Source of the DNA: Sulfitobacter sp. HGT1
GTDB taxonomy: Bacteria > Pseudomonadota > Alphaproteobacteria > Rhodobacterales > Rhodobacteraceae
DNA: 64,000 bases
Direction of reading: 5' to 3'
NCBI RefSeq assembly: GCF_013282155.1
Contig: NZ_BLWI01000008.1
Span: 434,001-498,000 of the forward strand
Shown: positions 18,947 to 27,962 of the stretch, piece after piece
Position numbering within the stretch: position 1 is the stretch's first letter
How the letters are laid out: each line of letters starts with the position of its first letter
Notes under the pieces: generated by a model
What the model saw: the letters and a program-made list of their open reading frames with translations, nothing else
Databases searched by the model: none
What the model was told of the DNA's origin: nothing
Made by a program: the position numbers and the translations under genes

Positions 18947-19959
18947 AAGATACTCTCCGAACTCGCGGCACACCAAAGCGCAATCGCCTGGCGTGTTTCA
19001 GCCACATCATGCACCCGTACCAATTGCACACCTTGCGCCAATCCTGCAAGGGCAACGCCGATTGACCCAGGGGCACGATCTTTTGCATCAGGGGCATTGC
19101 CAAGTGTCCCGATAAACTTTTTTCGCGACACACCCAGCAGCAAAGCCGTGCCCAGCATATGAAAGATACTGATCCTTGCAAGCAACGCCAGGTTGTGCTC
19201 AAGGTTTTTTCCGAACCCGATGCCCGGATCGGCAAGGATCGCATTGCGCGCAATTCCGCCGGTTTCCAGCTTGCTGATCTGGTCCTCAAGGGTGTCATAA
19301 ACATCCAGCACCACATTTGAATAGCTGGGGTTCAAATGCATTGTCGCAGGATCGCCCTGCGTATGCATCACGCAGACCGGCAATTGATGTTTCTGGCAAA
19401 ACGGTGCCAAGCCGGGATCAAAGGTAAAGCCCGACACGTCATTGACCAGATTAGCCCCCGCCCCCACAGCGGCTTCGGCCACGGCAGCCTTGCGCGTGTC
19501 GATGGATATGGGCAGGGTCAGGCCCGCCGCCCTCAGGGCGCTGATCGCGGGGGCGGTCCGTTTTATTTCGGTCTCGATGGGGACAAAGCTGGCACCGGGG
19601 CGCGTGGATTCACCGCCAATATCGATGATATCAGCACCGCTTTGCGCCATCGCCAGCCCAGCGGTCACGGCATCCGCAACATCGGCATGCTGCCCGCCAT
19701 CGGAAAAACTGTCAGGCGTCGTGTTCAAAATGCCCATGATGCGGGGGCGGTCCAATGACATGCCTGCAATCGGGGCGCGCGGAGCCGTCAGCCGCGCTGC
19801 CTTGTCCGCCGGCATGTCGCCCGCAGGGATGACTTGCGCAGGCGCGTTGCGCGACAGGACTTCGACATGGGTGAACCACCCCCAGCCGCCCGCCAAGGGT
19901 ACAGCCGTTTCAGGCCGTGCGGGGCCGATTTGCACAAGCGGTCTGAAATAATCGGTCAT
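18943..19959 (-). CDS. folP: Dihydropteroate synthase
   Basis: 338 residues. It joins 6-hydroxymethyl-dihydropterin diphosphate to p-aminobenzoate in folate synthesis. The two family signatures are clear: [16 protein letters not shown] and [11 protein letters not shown]; later [17 protein letters not shown] and GVSRKKF. About 70 residues precede the first signature, longer than the E. coli enzyme. They include [12 protein letters not shown] and may be a lineage-specific cap. Start ATG 19957-19959; folB ends 4 bases upstream. folK is absent from the window. Confidence 0.95.
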   Translation of the reverse strand: MTDYFRPLVQIGPARPETAVPLAGGWGWFTHVEVLSRNAPAQVIPAGDMPADKAARLTAPRAPIAGMSLDRPRIMGILNTTPDSFSDGGQHADVADAVTAGLAMAQSGADIIDIGGESTRPGASFVPIETEIKRTAPAISALRAAGLTLPISIDTRKAAVAEAAVGAGANLVNDVSGFTFDPGLAPFCQKHQLPVCVMHTQGDPATMHLNPSYSNVVLDVYDTLEDQISKLETGGIARNAILADPGIGFGKNLEHNLALLARISIFHMLGTALLLGVSRKKFIGTLGNAPDAKDRAPGSIGVALAGLAQGVQLVRVHDVAETRQAIALWCAASSESIL

Positions 19960-19963
19960 GGTT

Positions 19964-20890
19964 TCAAATCTGATCCTGATCCGCAGGGACCATGCGCAGG
20001 GGAACAGACGCCTGTTTGGGCAGTGCCGCACCAATCACCAGCATTTCTGTCGCGTCAAAGGTCGCGGCAAACCAGGCGGCCAATGCGACCGCATCGCGGG
20101 GCTGCGCTGATGGGGTATCCACACTGTCCAACACGATCTTTGACGGGGCCCAAACGCTGGTCTGGCCGTTCTTCATCGCCCAATCCAGTTCCGTGCGCGT
20201 CGATACAACCACACAGCGTTTGTCCTTGGAGGCCAGAACCCAGGCGTTTTGTTCGATAGCCAACAGGTCAATGCGCCGCTGCGCCATTTTATGGGCGACC
20301 TGCGGGGCCGGTGTGTCAGACGCCCCGACACATAAGATCAGCGGACGCCCCAATTGCTCAAGCTGGTCCAGCCACCCGGCCAGATGCGGCGACCCGATCG
20401 CGTCATTGCTCAGATACACCAGTTCAGGATGCGGGACTTCGGCAGCGTCAGACCTTGCGTCCGGCGTATCATCGCGGGCGCGCGCGATTTCCACGCCCAA
20501 GGCCCCCGGCCCCCGATCCAGTTTTTCGATCCGTACAAAAACCCGCATCGCCTGACGTTCCAGCAAGATCCGGTCGGCCACACGTTCGGCAAGGGTTTCC
20601 AACAGGTTCAACCGCTCGTCCGACAGCTCGTGCGCAATCGCTTCGGTCACCCGGTCATAAGACAGGATACGGTCCACATCGTCATCCACCGGGCCGGTTA
20701 ACGGTTGAACTTCGACCACCACGTTAAAGCAGATGCGCTGCGTGACACCGCGTTCGGCCTGAAATGCGCCGATCTCGACCTCGACGATATGATCGCGCAG
20801 GGAAATACGGTCCAACGGTTCCGGCCCCGCAGTGGCCGCCGCACGCTCGGAGGGATGTGCAAAGGCAAGCCTTGTATCGGTGGTCATCAT
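19964..20890 (-). CDS. folB: Dihydroneopterin aldolase fused to a C-terminal kinase-like domain
   Basis: 308 residues; a plain FolB is about 120. Residues about 26-140 are FolB-like: DRISLRDHIVEVEIGAFQAERG, ICFNVVVEV, ILSYDRVTEAI and LNLLETLAERVADRIL carry the family pattern, with the usual lysine in RIEKLD. Residues about 160-308 are extra. They contain GRPLILCVGAS, VWAPSKIVLD and DAVALAAWFAATFDATEMLV, which look like the nucleotide/substrate end of amino-acid-kinase-fold proteins, but I see no complete kinase motif set. The aldolase makes 6-hydroxymethyl-dihydropterin. The tail function is unknown; a structural or regulatory role is possible. It is the first gene before folP and glmM. Two adjacent ATGs start it, after AAAAGG. 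Confidence 0.85.
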   Translation of the reverse strand: MMTTDTRLAFAHPSERAAATAGPEPLDRISLRDHIVEVEIGAFQAERGVTQRICFNVVVEVQPLTGPVDDDVDRILSYDRVTEAIAHELSDERLNLLETLAERVADRILLERQAMRVFVRIEKLDRGPGALGVEIARARDDTPDARSDAAEVPHPELVYLSNDAIGSPHLAGWLDQLEQLGRPLILCVGASDTPAPQVAHKMAQRRIDLLAIEQNAWVLASKDKRCVVVSTRTELDWAMKNGQTSVWAPSKIVLDSVDTPSAQPRDAVALAAWFAATFDATEMLVIGAALPKQASVPLRMVPADQDQI

Positions 20891-20995
20891 GCGGGCCTTT
20901 TTGTTAACACAGTCAACACGATCCTAGACCGCTTGGCCGGATGTAACAAAGCCAGTTGCGGCTGGCCAGACCTCAAAGACGACCGGAATTGCAGC

Positions 20996-21634
20996 TTAGT
21001 TGGACGCGGTCTGCACCCCGTCACGATAGAACAGGTGCACGCCGATTTGCGCCGTGCGCGTAAACACCCGCGACCAGCGCGGTTTTACAGCAGTTGTGTG
21101 GTAATAGGTGGCACCATCGGTCAACGCGGGCACCTTGCCATCCAAAACAGCGCGGGCGATTTTGCCAACCTGGTCATAGGCACGCGGTTCTGCGATCACT
21201 TCGGCATTGCCATCGCATGTATAGGTAAACTGGCACTGGTATTTCTTGCCGGTGCCCTGATGGATAACATTGCACAAGGATCCGGGAAAGCGGCTGGATT
21301 TGACCCGGTTCACAATCACCTCGGCCACAGCGAACTGGCCCTTGACGGTCTCGCCCCGCGCCTCGAAATACAGCGCCTCGGACAGGCATTTCCATTGTTC
21401 GCCACCGGATGCTTTGGGCTGCTGGGCCAACCAGCTTCGGGTGAATTCGACATCGCTGGCCGATTCAGTGGCCGCTATCATACGTTCCAGCCGCTCTGAT
21501 CCGACAGCTTGCAGCCCTTTTGCCTCGATCTCGGCCAATGTCTCGGCTTGTTGAGAGTTCGCCATCACGGCGTTGGGGGACAAAAAGGACAACGCCACAG
21601 CGGCGCAGATTGGCAGAAAGGTAGAATAACGCAT
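20996..21634 (-). CDS. SleB-type cell wall hydrolase, secreted
   Basis: 212 residues. A signal peptide (MRYSTFLPICAAVALSF, probable cleavage near VMANS) is followed by a helical spacer and a Hydrolase_2/SleB domain with CLSEALYFEARGE (catalytic Glu in FEARGE), AVAEVIVNRV and YHTTAVKPRW. Such proteins cleave peptidoglycan in the periplasm. Start ATG 21632-21634 is supported by GCGAGG seven bases upstream; an ATG eight codons earlier has no such site. Four cysteines in the domain probably form disulfides. Confidence 0.9.
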   Translation of the reverse strand: MRYSTFLPICAAVALSFLSPNAVMANSQQAETLAEIEAKGLQAVGSERLERMIAATESASDVEFTRSWLAQQPKASGGEQWKCLSEALYFEARGETVKGQFAVAEVIVNRVKSSRFPGSLCNVIHQGTGKKYQCQFTYTCDGNAEVIAEPRAYDQVGKIARAVLDGKVPALTDGATYYHTTAVKPRWSRVFTRTAQIGVHLFYRDGVQTASN

Positions 21635-21759
21635 GCAGCGCCTCGCAGGTAATTTCAAACAAGGCGACTAGACAACATAATCCCTTACGTAAACCCTTGG
21701 ATGGTCGCTTGCGCGGCAAGCCGCCCAAATTTCTAGATGTTGATTTACGGCCTTGCCTT

Positions 21760-24336
21760 TTACCCTATCTTGTGTGCAATCGCCAGTTGAGCCGCCGCAA
21801 GCCGGGCCACCGGAACCCGAAATGGTGAACAAGAGACATAGTCGAAGCCCGCTTCGCGGCAGAATGCAATCGATTCGGGGTTGCCGCCATGTTCGCCACA
21901 GATCGACAAAGTGATGCCCGGTTGCGCCGCGCGACCGCGCGATGCCCCCAGTTGCAACAGCTCGCCCACCCCGTCCTGATCCAACATATGGAACGGATCT
22001 TCGGGGAACACACCCTGCTGCACATAGGTCGACATAAACCGCCCCGCGTCATCGCGGCTAAGCCCGTAGGTCATCTGCGTCAGGTCGTTTGTCCCAAAGC
22101 TGAGGAACGAACAATGCGGCGCGATTTCACCCGCACGCAAGGCGGCACGCGGCGTTTCGACCATGACCCCCAACCGGTAGGTAAATGTCGCCCCGCGTTC
22201 ATTGCGCACGGCGGTCGCGATCTTGTCGATGCTGGCCTTGACCAATTCGACCTCGCGCTTGGCCGACACCAGCGGGATCATGATTTCAGGCACCACAGGG
22301 TCGCCATCCCGGCTGGCCTCGATCGTGGCTTCGAAAATCGCGCGGGCCTGCATCTCATAGATTTCGGGCACGGTGACGCCCAAACGCACGCCGCGCAAAC
22401 CCAGCATCGGGTTGTATTCCGACATCGCCTCGATCCGGCGGGTCACATCCGACAGCGGCAAATCCAGCGCTTCGGCCAGATCGCGCTGCCCCGACCTGCT
22501 GGTGGGCAAAAATTCGTGCAAGGGCGGGTCGAACAGACGGATGCACACGGGCTGGCCCTGCATGATCCGGAAAAGCTGGATGAAATCTTCGCGTTGCATG
22601 GGCAACAACCGGTCCAGCACGGCACGGCGTTCTTCGCTGCCATCGGCAAAGATCATCTCGCGCATCACGGTCAGGCGGCTGGGGTCAAAGAACATGTGTT
22701 CGGTGCGGCACAGGCCGATGCCATGGGCGTTGAAATTGCGCGCCGTCTGCGCATCGGCAGGCGTGTCGGCATTGGCGCGAATACCGATATCAGCGGCATT
22801 TTCGGCCCATTCCATCAGCTTTTGAAAGGTCGTATCCAACAGCGCCTCAAGCATCTGCGCGGCCCCTGCCAGCACCTCGCCCTTGGTGCCATCAATCGTG
22901 ATCTCGTCACCGGCCTTGAACACGCGGCCATCCGGCGCGGTGATCTGGCCTTTGACCAGATCGAATTTCATCGACGACGCGCCCACAACACAAGGCAAGC
23001 CCATGCCGCGCCCGATCACGGCGGCGTGGCTGGTGATGCCGCCCCGTTCGGTCAGCACCGCTTGGGCCGCATGCATCCCGCGAATATCTTCGGGCGATGT
23101 TTCGCGGCGTACCAGAATACACGGCTCGCCCCGTGCGGCACTGGCCTGCGCATCATTGGCGTTGAACACGATCTTGCCCGTTGCGGCACCGGGGCTGGCG
23201 GCAATACCGCGCCCGATCAGATCGCGCTTGGTGCGCGGATCGACCTGCCGGTGCAACAATTCGGTCAAGGTGCGCGGCTGCACCCGCATCAACGCTTCCT
23301 CGCGCGAGATGATGCCCTCGTCGGCCAGCGCCACGGCGATACGCACGGCAGCCCGCGAAGACCGCGACACCCGCACACCGTCCAGAATAAACAACTCTCC
23401 GTCCGAGATCACAAATTCCAGCTGCATCTCGGCGCGCAGTTTAACCCGCATCAAGGCCGCATGCTGTTTCAGCGTCTCGAATGCCTCGGGGGCGTGTTCT
23501 TCCAGCGACGGGCCGCGCGGATCGCGGGTCAGATACATCGCGTCGGCATCGTTTTGCAGCGCGTCGCGCCCCTGTGACTGGCTTAGATAGCGGCCGGTAA
23601 TTTGCGGCAAACCGCTGTCGCTGTCGACCAGTTGCAACACGCCCGACCCGCAGAGCCCCGTGCCCACGCCAAAGGCCATTTCCTGCACAATCAGCCCCAG
23701 CCCCGCATCGGCCGGTGCCCCTTTTGCCTGACGCAACAGACGCGCAGACGTGCCTTCCCATGCGCGGGCCATCGAACTGAGCACCGCTGTCAACTGGGTC
23801 ACGCGGTCCTGGGGGAACGCCTCTTCGGTCTCAAGCTCGTAGGCGCGCAGGGATTGTTCCAGCGCCTCGCGCCCGTCCCCGATCACCTCGTCGAACATGT
23901 CAGGGTCCAGCCGCGCCACATTGACGGCATAGGATTGCACGAACCGGGTATACAGCGCCGATGCCGGCCCCTCGCCCATGCGTTCGCAATATTCCATGAA
24001 ACGGGCATCATTCATGCCGATGTTCAGAACCGCGCCCGGCCCGCCCCAATCGGGGTCCTGGCTGGACGGGCGCACACAAAGCAACGCGCCGCGGGGAAAT
24101 TCATCAGCAACCGCTTGCAGATCGGGCATATCACCGCCCGCAATCTTGTGAACCACATTAAAGGGCAGCGTGACCGTGCGCGGCACCGGCAGATCAAGGC
24201 GCACCAGACGTTGCAAACATTTCGCCCGCCCGCCGTGGGTGTCCGTGGCGATGGGGGCGGTCTGGGTTACCAGCGTTGTCATGGGCGTTTTCTGCACTGC
24301 GGCACCTTTTGGTTTGTCCGCAGCATAGGCTTTCAT
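21760..24336 (-). CDS. ppdK: Pyruvate, phosphate dikinase-like protein with divergent ATP loop
   Basis: 858 residues. PPDK interconverts pyruvate, ATP and phosphate with PEP, AMP and PPi. The swivelling domain with the phospho-histidine (TERGGITSHAAVIGRGMGLPCVVG) and the PEP/pyruvate barrel (CRTEHMFF, SFGTNDLTQMTYGLSRDDAGRF, ICGEHGG) are canonical. The N-terminal ATP-grasp part is not: the usual GGKGANL lysine is Arg37 in GGRAKCL, and the conserved glycine/methionine-rich ATP loop is replaced by PSSQDPDWGGPG after Arg89. Nucleotide use may therefore differ. The start is uncertain: ATG 24336 lacks a ribosome site, and ATG 24282 (MTTLVTQ) is an alternative. It lies 51 bases after glyS on the same strand. 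Confidence 0.85.
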   Translation of the reverse strand: MKAYAADKPKGAAVQKTPMTTLVTQTAPIATDTHGGRAKCLQRLVRLDLPVPRTVTLPFNVVHKIAGGDMPDLQAVADEFPRGALLCVRPSSQDPDWGGPGAVLNIGMNDARFMEYCERMGEGPASALYTRFVQSYAVNVARLDPDMFDEVIGDGREALEQSLRAYELETEEAFPQDRVTQLTAVLSSMARAWEGTSARLLRQAKGAPADAGLGLIVQEMAFGVGTGLCGSGVLQLVDSDSGLPQITGRYLSQSQGRDALQNDADAMYLTRDPRGPSLEEHAPEAFETLKQHAALMRVKLRAEMQLEFVISDGELFILDGVRVSRSSRAAVRIAVALADEGIISREEALMRVQPRTLTELLHRQVDPRTKRDLIGRGIAASPGAATGKIVFNANDAQASAARGEPCILVRRETSPEDIRGMHAAQAVLTERGGITSHAAVIGRGMGLPCVVGASSMKFDLVKGQITAPDGRVFKAGDEITIDGTKGEVLAGAAQMLEALLDTTFQKLMEWAENAADIGIRANADTPADAQTARNFNAHGIGLCRTEHMFFDPSRLTVMREMIFADGSEERRAVLDRLLPMQREDFIQLFRIMQGQPVCIRLFDPPLHEFLPTSRSGQRDLAEALDLPLSDVTRRIEAMSEYNPMLGLRGVRLGVTVPEIYEMQARAIFEATIEASRDGDPVVPEIMIPLVSAKREVELVKASIDKIATAVRNERGATFTYRLGVMVETPRAALRAGEIAPHCSFLSFGTNDLTQMTYGLSRDDAGRFMSTYVQQGVFPEDPFHMLDQDGVGELLQLGASRGRAAQPGITLSICGEHGGNPESIAFCREAGFDYVSCSPFRVPVARLAAAQLAIAHKIG

Positions 24337-24386
24337 TGGTGTCTGGCAAGACTTGATGCGCCCTGCCAGACCAAAGAAACTGCGTG

Positions 24387-26615
24387 TCAGCCGTCGATCT
24401 TGGTCAGGTCCGCGACAGACGAACAGATCGTGCGGATACGGCTGAGCAGGTTCAACCGGTTACGCCGCACGGTGCTGTTGTCGGAATTGACCTGAACGGC
24501 ATCAAAAAACGCATCAATCGGGGCGCGCAAAGACGCCATGGCGGACATGGCATCGGTAAAGTCCTGGGCCGCCATCGCCGGATTGATCTGCGCCTCTGCC
24601 GCGTCAAGGGCGGCGAACAAGGCGCGTTCCTCGTCCGTTTCGGCAAATTTGATATCCGCACCATAGGAGTATTCGACCCCATCCGCCGCTTCTGCCTGCG
24701 ACAGGATGTTATTGGCGCGCTTGAAACCCTGAATCAGGTTTTCACCGTCATCGGTCTTCAGCGTTTCCGACAGCGCCTTGGCGCGTTTGACCAGCAAGGT
24801 CAGATCGTCGTTGCCGGGCATCGCGATGCAAGCGTCGATGACATCATGCCGCACACCTTGGTCCTTGAGATAGACCTTGAGGCGGTCGTGGAGGAAGGAC
24901 ATCAGATCACCGCTTTTCTCAGGGACAGCCGTTTCCAGCTTGGCGATGTCGTCGTTGGGGGCTTTTTTGTCATTGCGGTGAATGAACGCATCAAATGCAG
25001 CCCCGAACACACCATGTTTGGCGATGTCATGCAGCAGGTCTTCGACGTGGTGGTCTTCCAGCCCCGGCATCACCTTGCGCTTGTTGCGCAGCAACTGGGC
25101 GGCGTGCAACTGGTCCAACCGCACATGCAGGTCGTTCTCCACCAGAATCCGGATCACACCCAAGGCGGCACGACGCAGCGCGAACGGGTCTTTCGACCCT
25201 GTCGGCTTTTCATCAATCGCCCAGAACCCTGTCAGCTTGTCGATCTTTTCGGCCAGTGCCACGGCAATGGAAACCGGCGCAGTTGGCACATCGTCCGACG
25301 GGCCAAGCGGCGCATAGTGGTCTTGCGCGGCGGCGGCGATGGCACCGGATTTACCAGCGGCTTTCGCGTAATAGCTGCCCATAAGCCCTTGAAGTTCGGG
25401 GAATTCATAGACCATTTCGGACGACAGATCGGCCTTGGCGAAACGTGCAGCCTGACGGGCCTCGTCTGCGTCGGCACCGACCATCGGGGCCAATTCGCCC
25501 GCCAGTACCTCCATCCGCGAGATCAGTTCGGCCTGTGTGCCCAGCTTGTTGTGGAAGGTCACGTTCGACAAACGGTCCACCCAGACCTGCATACCCGCAT
25601 CAGATTTGGCAATGCGCAGGTCGTTTTCCCAAAAGAATTTCGCATCCGACAAACGCGCGCTCAGGACTTTTTCATTGCCTGCCAAAATCGTCGCACCATC
25701 ATCGGCGGTGGTGCGGTTGGCGACCGTGACAAAGCGTTCAATACGGCCCGTCTTGGGGCTGCGCACGGAAAAGAACTTTTGGTGCTCTTTCATGGAGGTC
25801 TGCAAAACCTCTGGCGGCAGATCAAGGAAGGCATCCCCGATCCGGCCCATCAGCACCACGGGCCATTCGACCAGCCCTGCGACCTCGGCCAAAAGACCTG
25901 CGTCCTCGACCACTTCAAGCCCGTTGGCAAAGGCCATGTTGGTCGCGTCATGCCAGATCGCATCGCGGCGCTCTGCCGGGTCCAGCACCACAAAGGCGCG
26001 TTTCAGCTTGGCGGCGTAGTCGTCGAAATTATTGACCGTGATCATGTCTGGTGCAAGGAAACGGTGGCCGCGCGTGGTGGCCCCTGCTTCGATCCCGTCA
26101 ACATTCATCGGGACAACCTGCGCACCGTCTTCGGCAGACAGGATGCATAGAATAGAGTGCAACGGACGCACCCACCGCAAGGAACCGGTGCCCCACCGCA
26201 TGGATTTGGGCCAAGGGAAATTGCGGATGGTGGTGTCGAGCACTTCGGCCACGATCTCGGCCGCGGGGCGGCCCGGCTTTTTGATCATTGCAAACAGGAT
26301 GTTGCCCTTGGGCGTTTCGCGTTCTTCCAGCTGGTCGCGGGTCAGACCGGCACCGCGCAAGAACCCTTCGATGGCCTTTTCGGGCGCGTCGGCCTTGGGG
26401 CCTTTGCGTTCTTCGGTGATGGACGGGCTGGCATCCAACATGCCCTCGATGGTCAGGGTCAACCGGCGCGGCGTCGAAAACGCAGCCGCCGAGGCATAGG
26501 TCAACCCGGCCTCGACCAAGCCGTTGGTTACCAGTTTTTTCAAATCATCCGCAGCCCGTGCTTGCATACGGGCGGGAATTTCTTCTGAGAAAAGCTCAAT
26601 CAGCAGGTCGGGCAT
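24387..26615 (-). CDS. glyS: Glycyl-tRNA synthetase beta subunit
   Basis: 742 residues, beta chain of the heterotetrameric bacterial enzyme that charges tRNA-Gly; it provides tRNA recognition. It begins MPDLLIELFSEEIPARMQ, the standard start, and contains GPPL-equivalent GPKADAPEKAIEGFLR, KSMRWG, LPKSMRWGTG-type segments and the C-terminal anticodon-binding region ending in VDAFFDAVQVNSDN-like sequence (here IDAFFDAVQVNSDN). The alpha subunit gene lies upstream on the same strand but is separated by two unrelated genes. Confidence 0.96.
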   Translation of the reverse strand: MPDLLIELFSEEIPARMQARAADDLKKLVTNGLVEAGLTYASAAAFSTPRRLTLTIEGMLDASPSITEERKGPKADAPEKAIEGFLRGAGLTRDQLEERETPKGNILFAMIKKPGRPAAEIVAEVLDTTIRNFPWPKSMRWGTGSLRWVRPLHSILCILSAEDGAQVVPMNVDGIEAGATTRGHRFLAPDMITVNNFDDYAAKLKRAFVVLDPAERRDAIWHDATNMAFANGLEVVEDAGLLAEVAGLVEWPVVLMGRIGDAFLDLPPEVLQTSMKEHQKFFSVRSPKTGRIERFVTVANRTTADDGATILAGNEKVLSARLSDAKFFWENDLRIAKSDAGMQVWVDRLSNVTFHNKLGTQAELISRMEVLAGELAPMVGADADEARQAARFAKADLSSEMVYEFPELQGLMGSYYAKAAGKSGAIAAAAQDHYAPLGPSDDVPTAPVSIAVALAEKIDKLTGFWAIDEKPTGSKDPFALRRAALGVIRILVENDLHVRLDQLHAAQLLRNKRKVMPGLEDHHVEDLLHDIAKHGVFGAAFDAFIHRNDKKAPNDDIAKLETAVPEKSGDLMSFLHDRLKVYLKDQGVRHDVIDACIAMPGNDDLTLLVKRAKALSETLKTDDGENLIQGFKRANNILSQAEAADGVEYSYGADIKFAETDEERALFAALDAAEAQINPAMAAQDFTDAMSAMASLRAPIDAFFDAVQVNSDNSTVRRNRLNLLSRIRTICSSVADLTKIDG

Positions 26616-26658
26616 GGGTGGTACCTTTCGGGGGCCGTTTATGGGGGCACGGCTTAGA

Positions 26659-26700
26659 TTTTTTGCGCTTCGCGCGAGGATATTTAAGAGCCAGAGAAGG
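26659..26700. repeat. Probable dispersed intergenic element
   Basis: In the gap between the DUF6446 gene and glyS. T-run, then GCGCTTCGCGC (a short palindrome) and GAGGATATTTAAGAG. From memory, similar GAGGATATTT-containing strings recur between Rhodobacterales genes; there is no second copy in this window to prove it. Confidence 0.3.
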
Positions 26701-26702
26701 CC

Positions 26703-27224
26703 CTATCGGCTTGGCTGGTCGGGGCAGGCTTCGCCAACGACGGTGCCATCATAGGATTTTTCGCCACAATCGTTCAGCTCGTGCCAGATATAGCCGCGCC
26801 CGTCCGATGTGATCGCCACGATCCGGTCGACGCCGAAGTGGATGTTCTTCTGGCTCAGGAATGTCAGGGCTGTCCCGGCCTCGAGTTCCTCGCCGATGGC
26901 CTTGGCGTCAAAGCAGTCAAACCAGCCGGGCGCGTTGCGCGGCTCGATTTCGTCGCTGACCACATAGGTTTCGGACAGCATGGCAAGGCTGAGTGTCGTG
27001 TCAAAACACGCGCGATACCGGATCGGAGAGCTGTCCGCGTCGATGGCGCGGAAATTGTCGGTCAGGATGGGTTCGGGCATATCTGTCGACAGCGATACCA
27101 GCTCGACGCCCTGTGGCGGCGTCGGGGCCTCGCGGTAATAGCCATAGACCTGAAGATAATAAAGCGTGATGCCCGCGATGGCTGCTGCGACCAAGATGAC
27201 GCCTCCTACGATTTTGCCATTCAT
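26703..27224 (-). CDS. DUF6446-type membrane-anchored protein
   Basis: 173 residues. One N-terminal membrane helix (about 5-25: VGGVILVAAAIAGITLYYL) anchors a periplasmic domain with YYREAPTPPQGVEL, RYRACFDTTLSL and APGWFDCFDAKAIGEELEAG, then a C-terminal part with three cysteines (NDCGEKSYDGT, EACPDQPS). I recognise the family only as a Rhodobacterales protein found beside the glycyl-tRNA synthetase genes; function unknown. It lies 9 bases after the FkbM gene and 87 before glyS, so it is co-transcribed. Confidence 0.7.
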   Translation of the reverse strand: MNGKIVGGVILVAAAIAGITLYYLQVYGYYREAPTPPQGVELVSLSTDMPEPILTDNFRAIDADSSPIRYRACFDTTLSLAMLSETYVVSDEIEPRNAPGWFDCFDAKAIGEELEAGTALTFLSQKNIHFGVDRIVAITSDGRGYIWHELNDCGEKSYDGTVVGEACPDQPSR

Positions 27225-27233
27225 ATTGCGCCC

Positions 27234-27962
27234 CTAATGCCAGAAAAGGTTGATATAGGGATGGTCGCGCGCCTCGGCCTGCGCTTGCAAGCGGTGCGCA
27301 ATCGGCATGTAGCGCGCAGGGTCCATCCATTCATGGGTTTCGACAAAGATCGTGTCGATGCGGTCCAGCACAGGGTGCTCCATCAGCGCGGGCATGAGAT
27401 CCCATTCGGAGCCTTCGATATCCATCTTCAAAATGCGGATATCGCGGTCTAGCCCGGCAAGGAATTCCGGCAGGTTGATCACCTCGACCGGCACCGTATT
27501 GGTGTCATCCATCGTTGCGTCATTGCGCACCAGCGAGGCCGATTGCGAAAAACGGTCCGGATCTTCGGCCATTCTGGCAGAGCGGCGCAGGTTCAGCGTA
27601 TCGGCCTTGGCCCCTGCCGCCTGCTGGTACAGGGTGACGCCGGGCATCTGGCCCACGTTTTGCACAAGGCGCGCGAATGTATCGGGGTCGGGCTCAAACC
27701 CGATCACCTCGGCACCGGCGTTTGCAAGCTGTGTTGTGACCTCGCCCAGATTGGCCCCCAGATCGATGCACAGATCACCCGCGCGCAGGTCTGCGACCAG
27801 TTTCGGCCAGATGTCCTCGTTGCGCCAGCGATAGCGCCGCTTGAGCTTGCGGTAGCAGATAAACCCCGGTTTTCCCGGCAGGTTCTGTCCCGCATGCATT
27901 GCCTTTTCAAACAAGCCTTCGGGTTGCTGCGGCATCATCTTGGGTTGATAGCGATCTGTCAT
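27234..27962 (-). CDS. FkbM-family SAM-dependent methyltransferase
   Basis: 242 residues. SAM-binding motif I is [14 protein letters not shown], followed by the acidic loop GFEPDPDTF; later [17 protein letters not shown] is the FkbM signature. The family methylates hydroxyl groups on sugars or polyketides; the substrate here is unknown. Its stop codon is 9 bases before the DUF6446 gene and its start overlaps the glyQ stop by 4 bases (ATGA), so translation is coupled to glyQ, an odd partnership with a tRNA synthetase. Confidence 0.87.
   Translation of the reverse strand: MTDRYQPKMMPQQPEGLFEKAMHAGQNLPGKPGFICYRKLKRRYRWRNEDIWPKLVADLRAGDLCIDLGANLGEVTTQLANAGAEVIGFEPDPDTFARLVQNVGQMPGVTLYQQAAGAKADTLNLRRSARMAEDPDRFSQSASLVRNDATMDDTNTVPVEVINLPEFLAGLDRDIRILKMDIEGSEWDLMPALMEHPVLDRIDTIFVETHEWMDPARYMPIAHRLQAQAEARDHPYINLFWH

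Noticed and set aside
21889-23577. 562-codon open frame antisense to the PPDK gene
   Set aside because: Shadow frame with repeated His/Gln/Arg; no motif.
24384-26150. 588-codon open frame antisense to glyS
   Set aside because: Shadow frame; glyS is certain.
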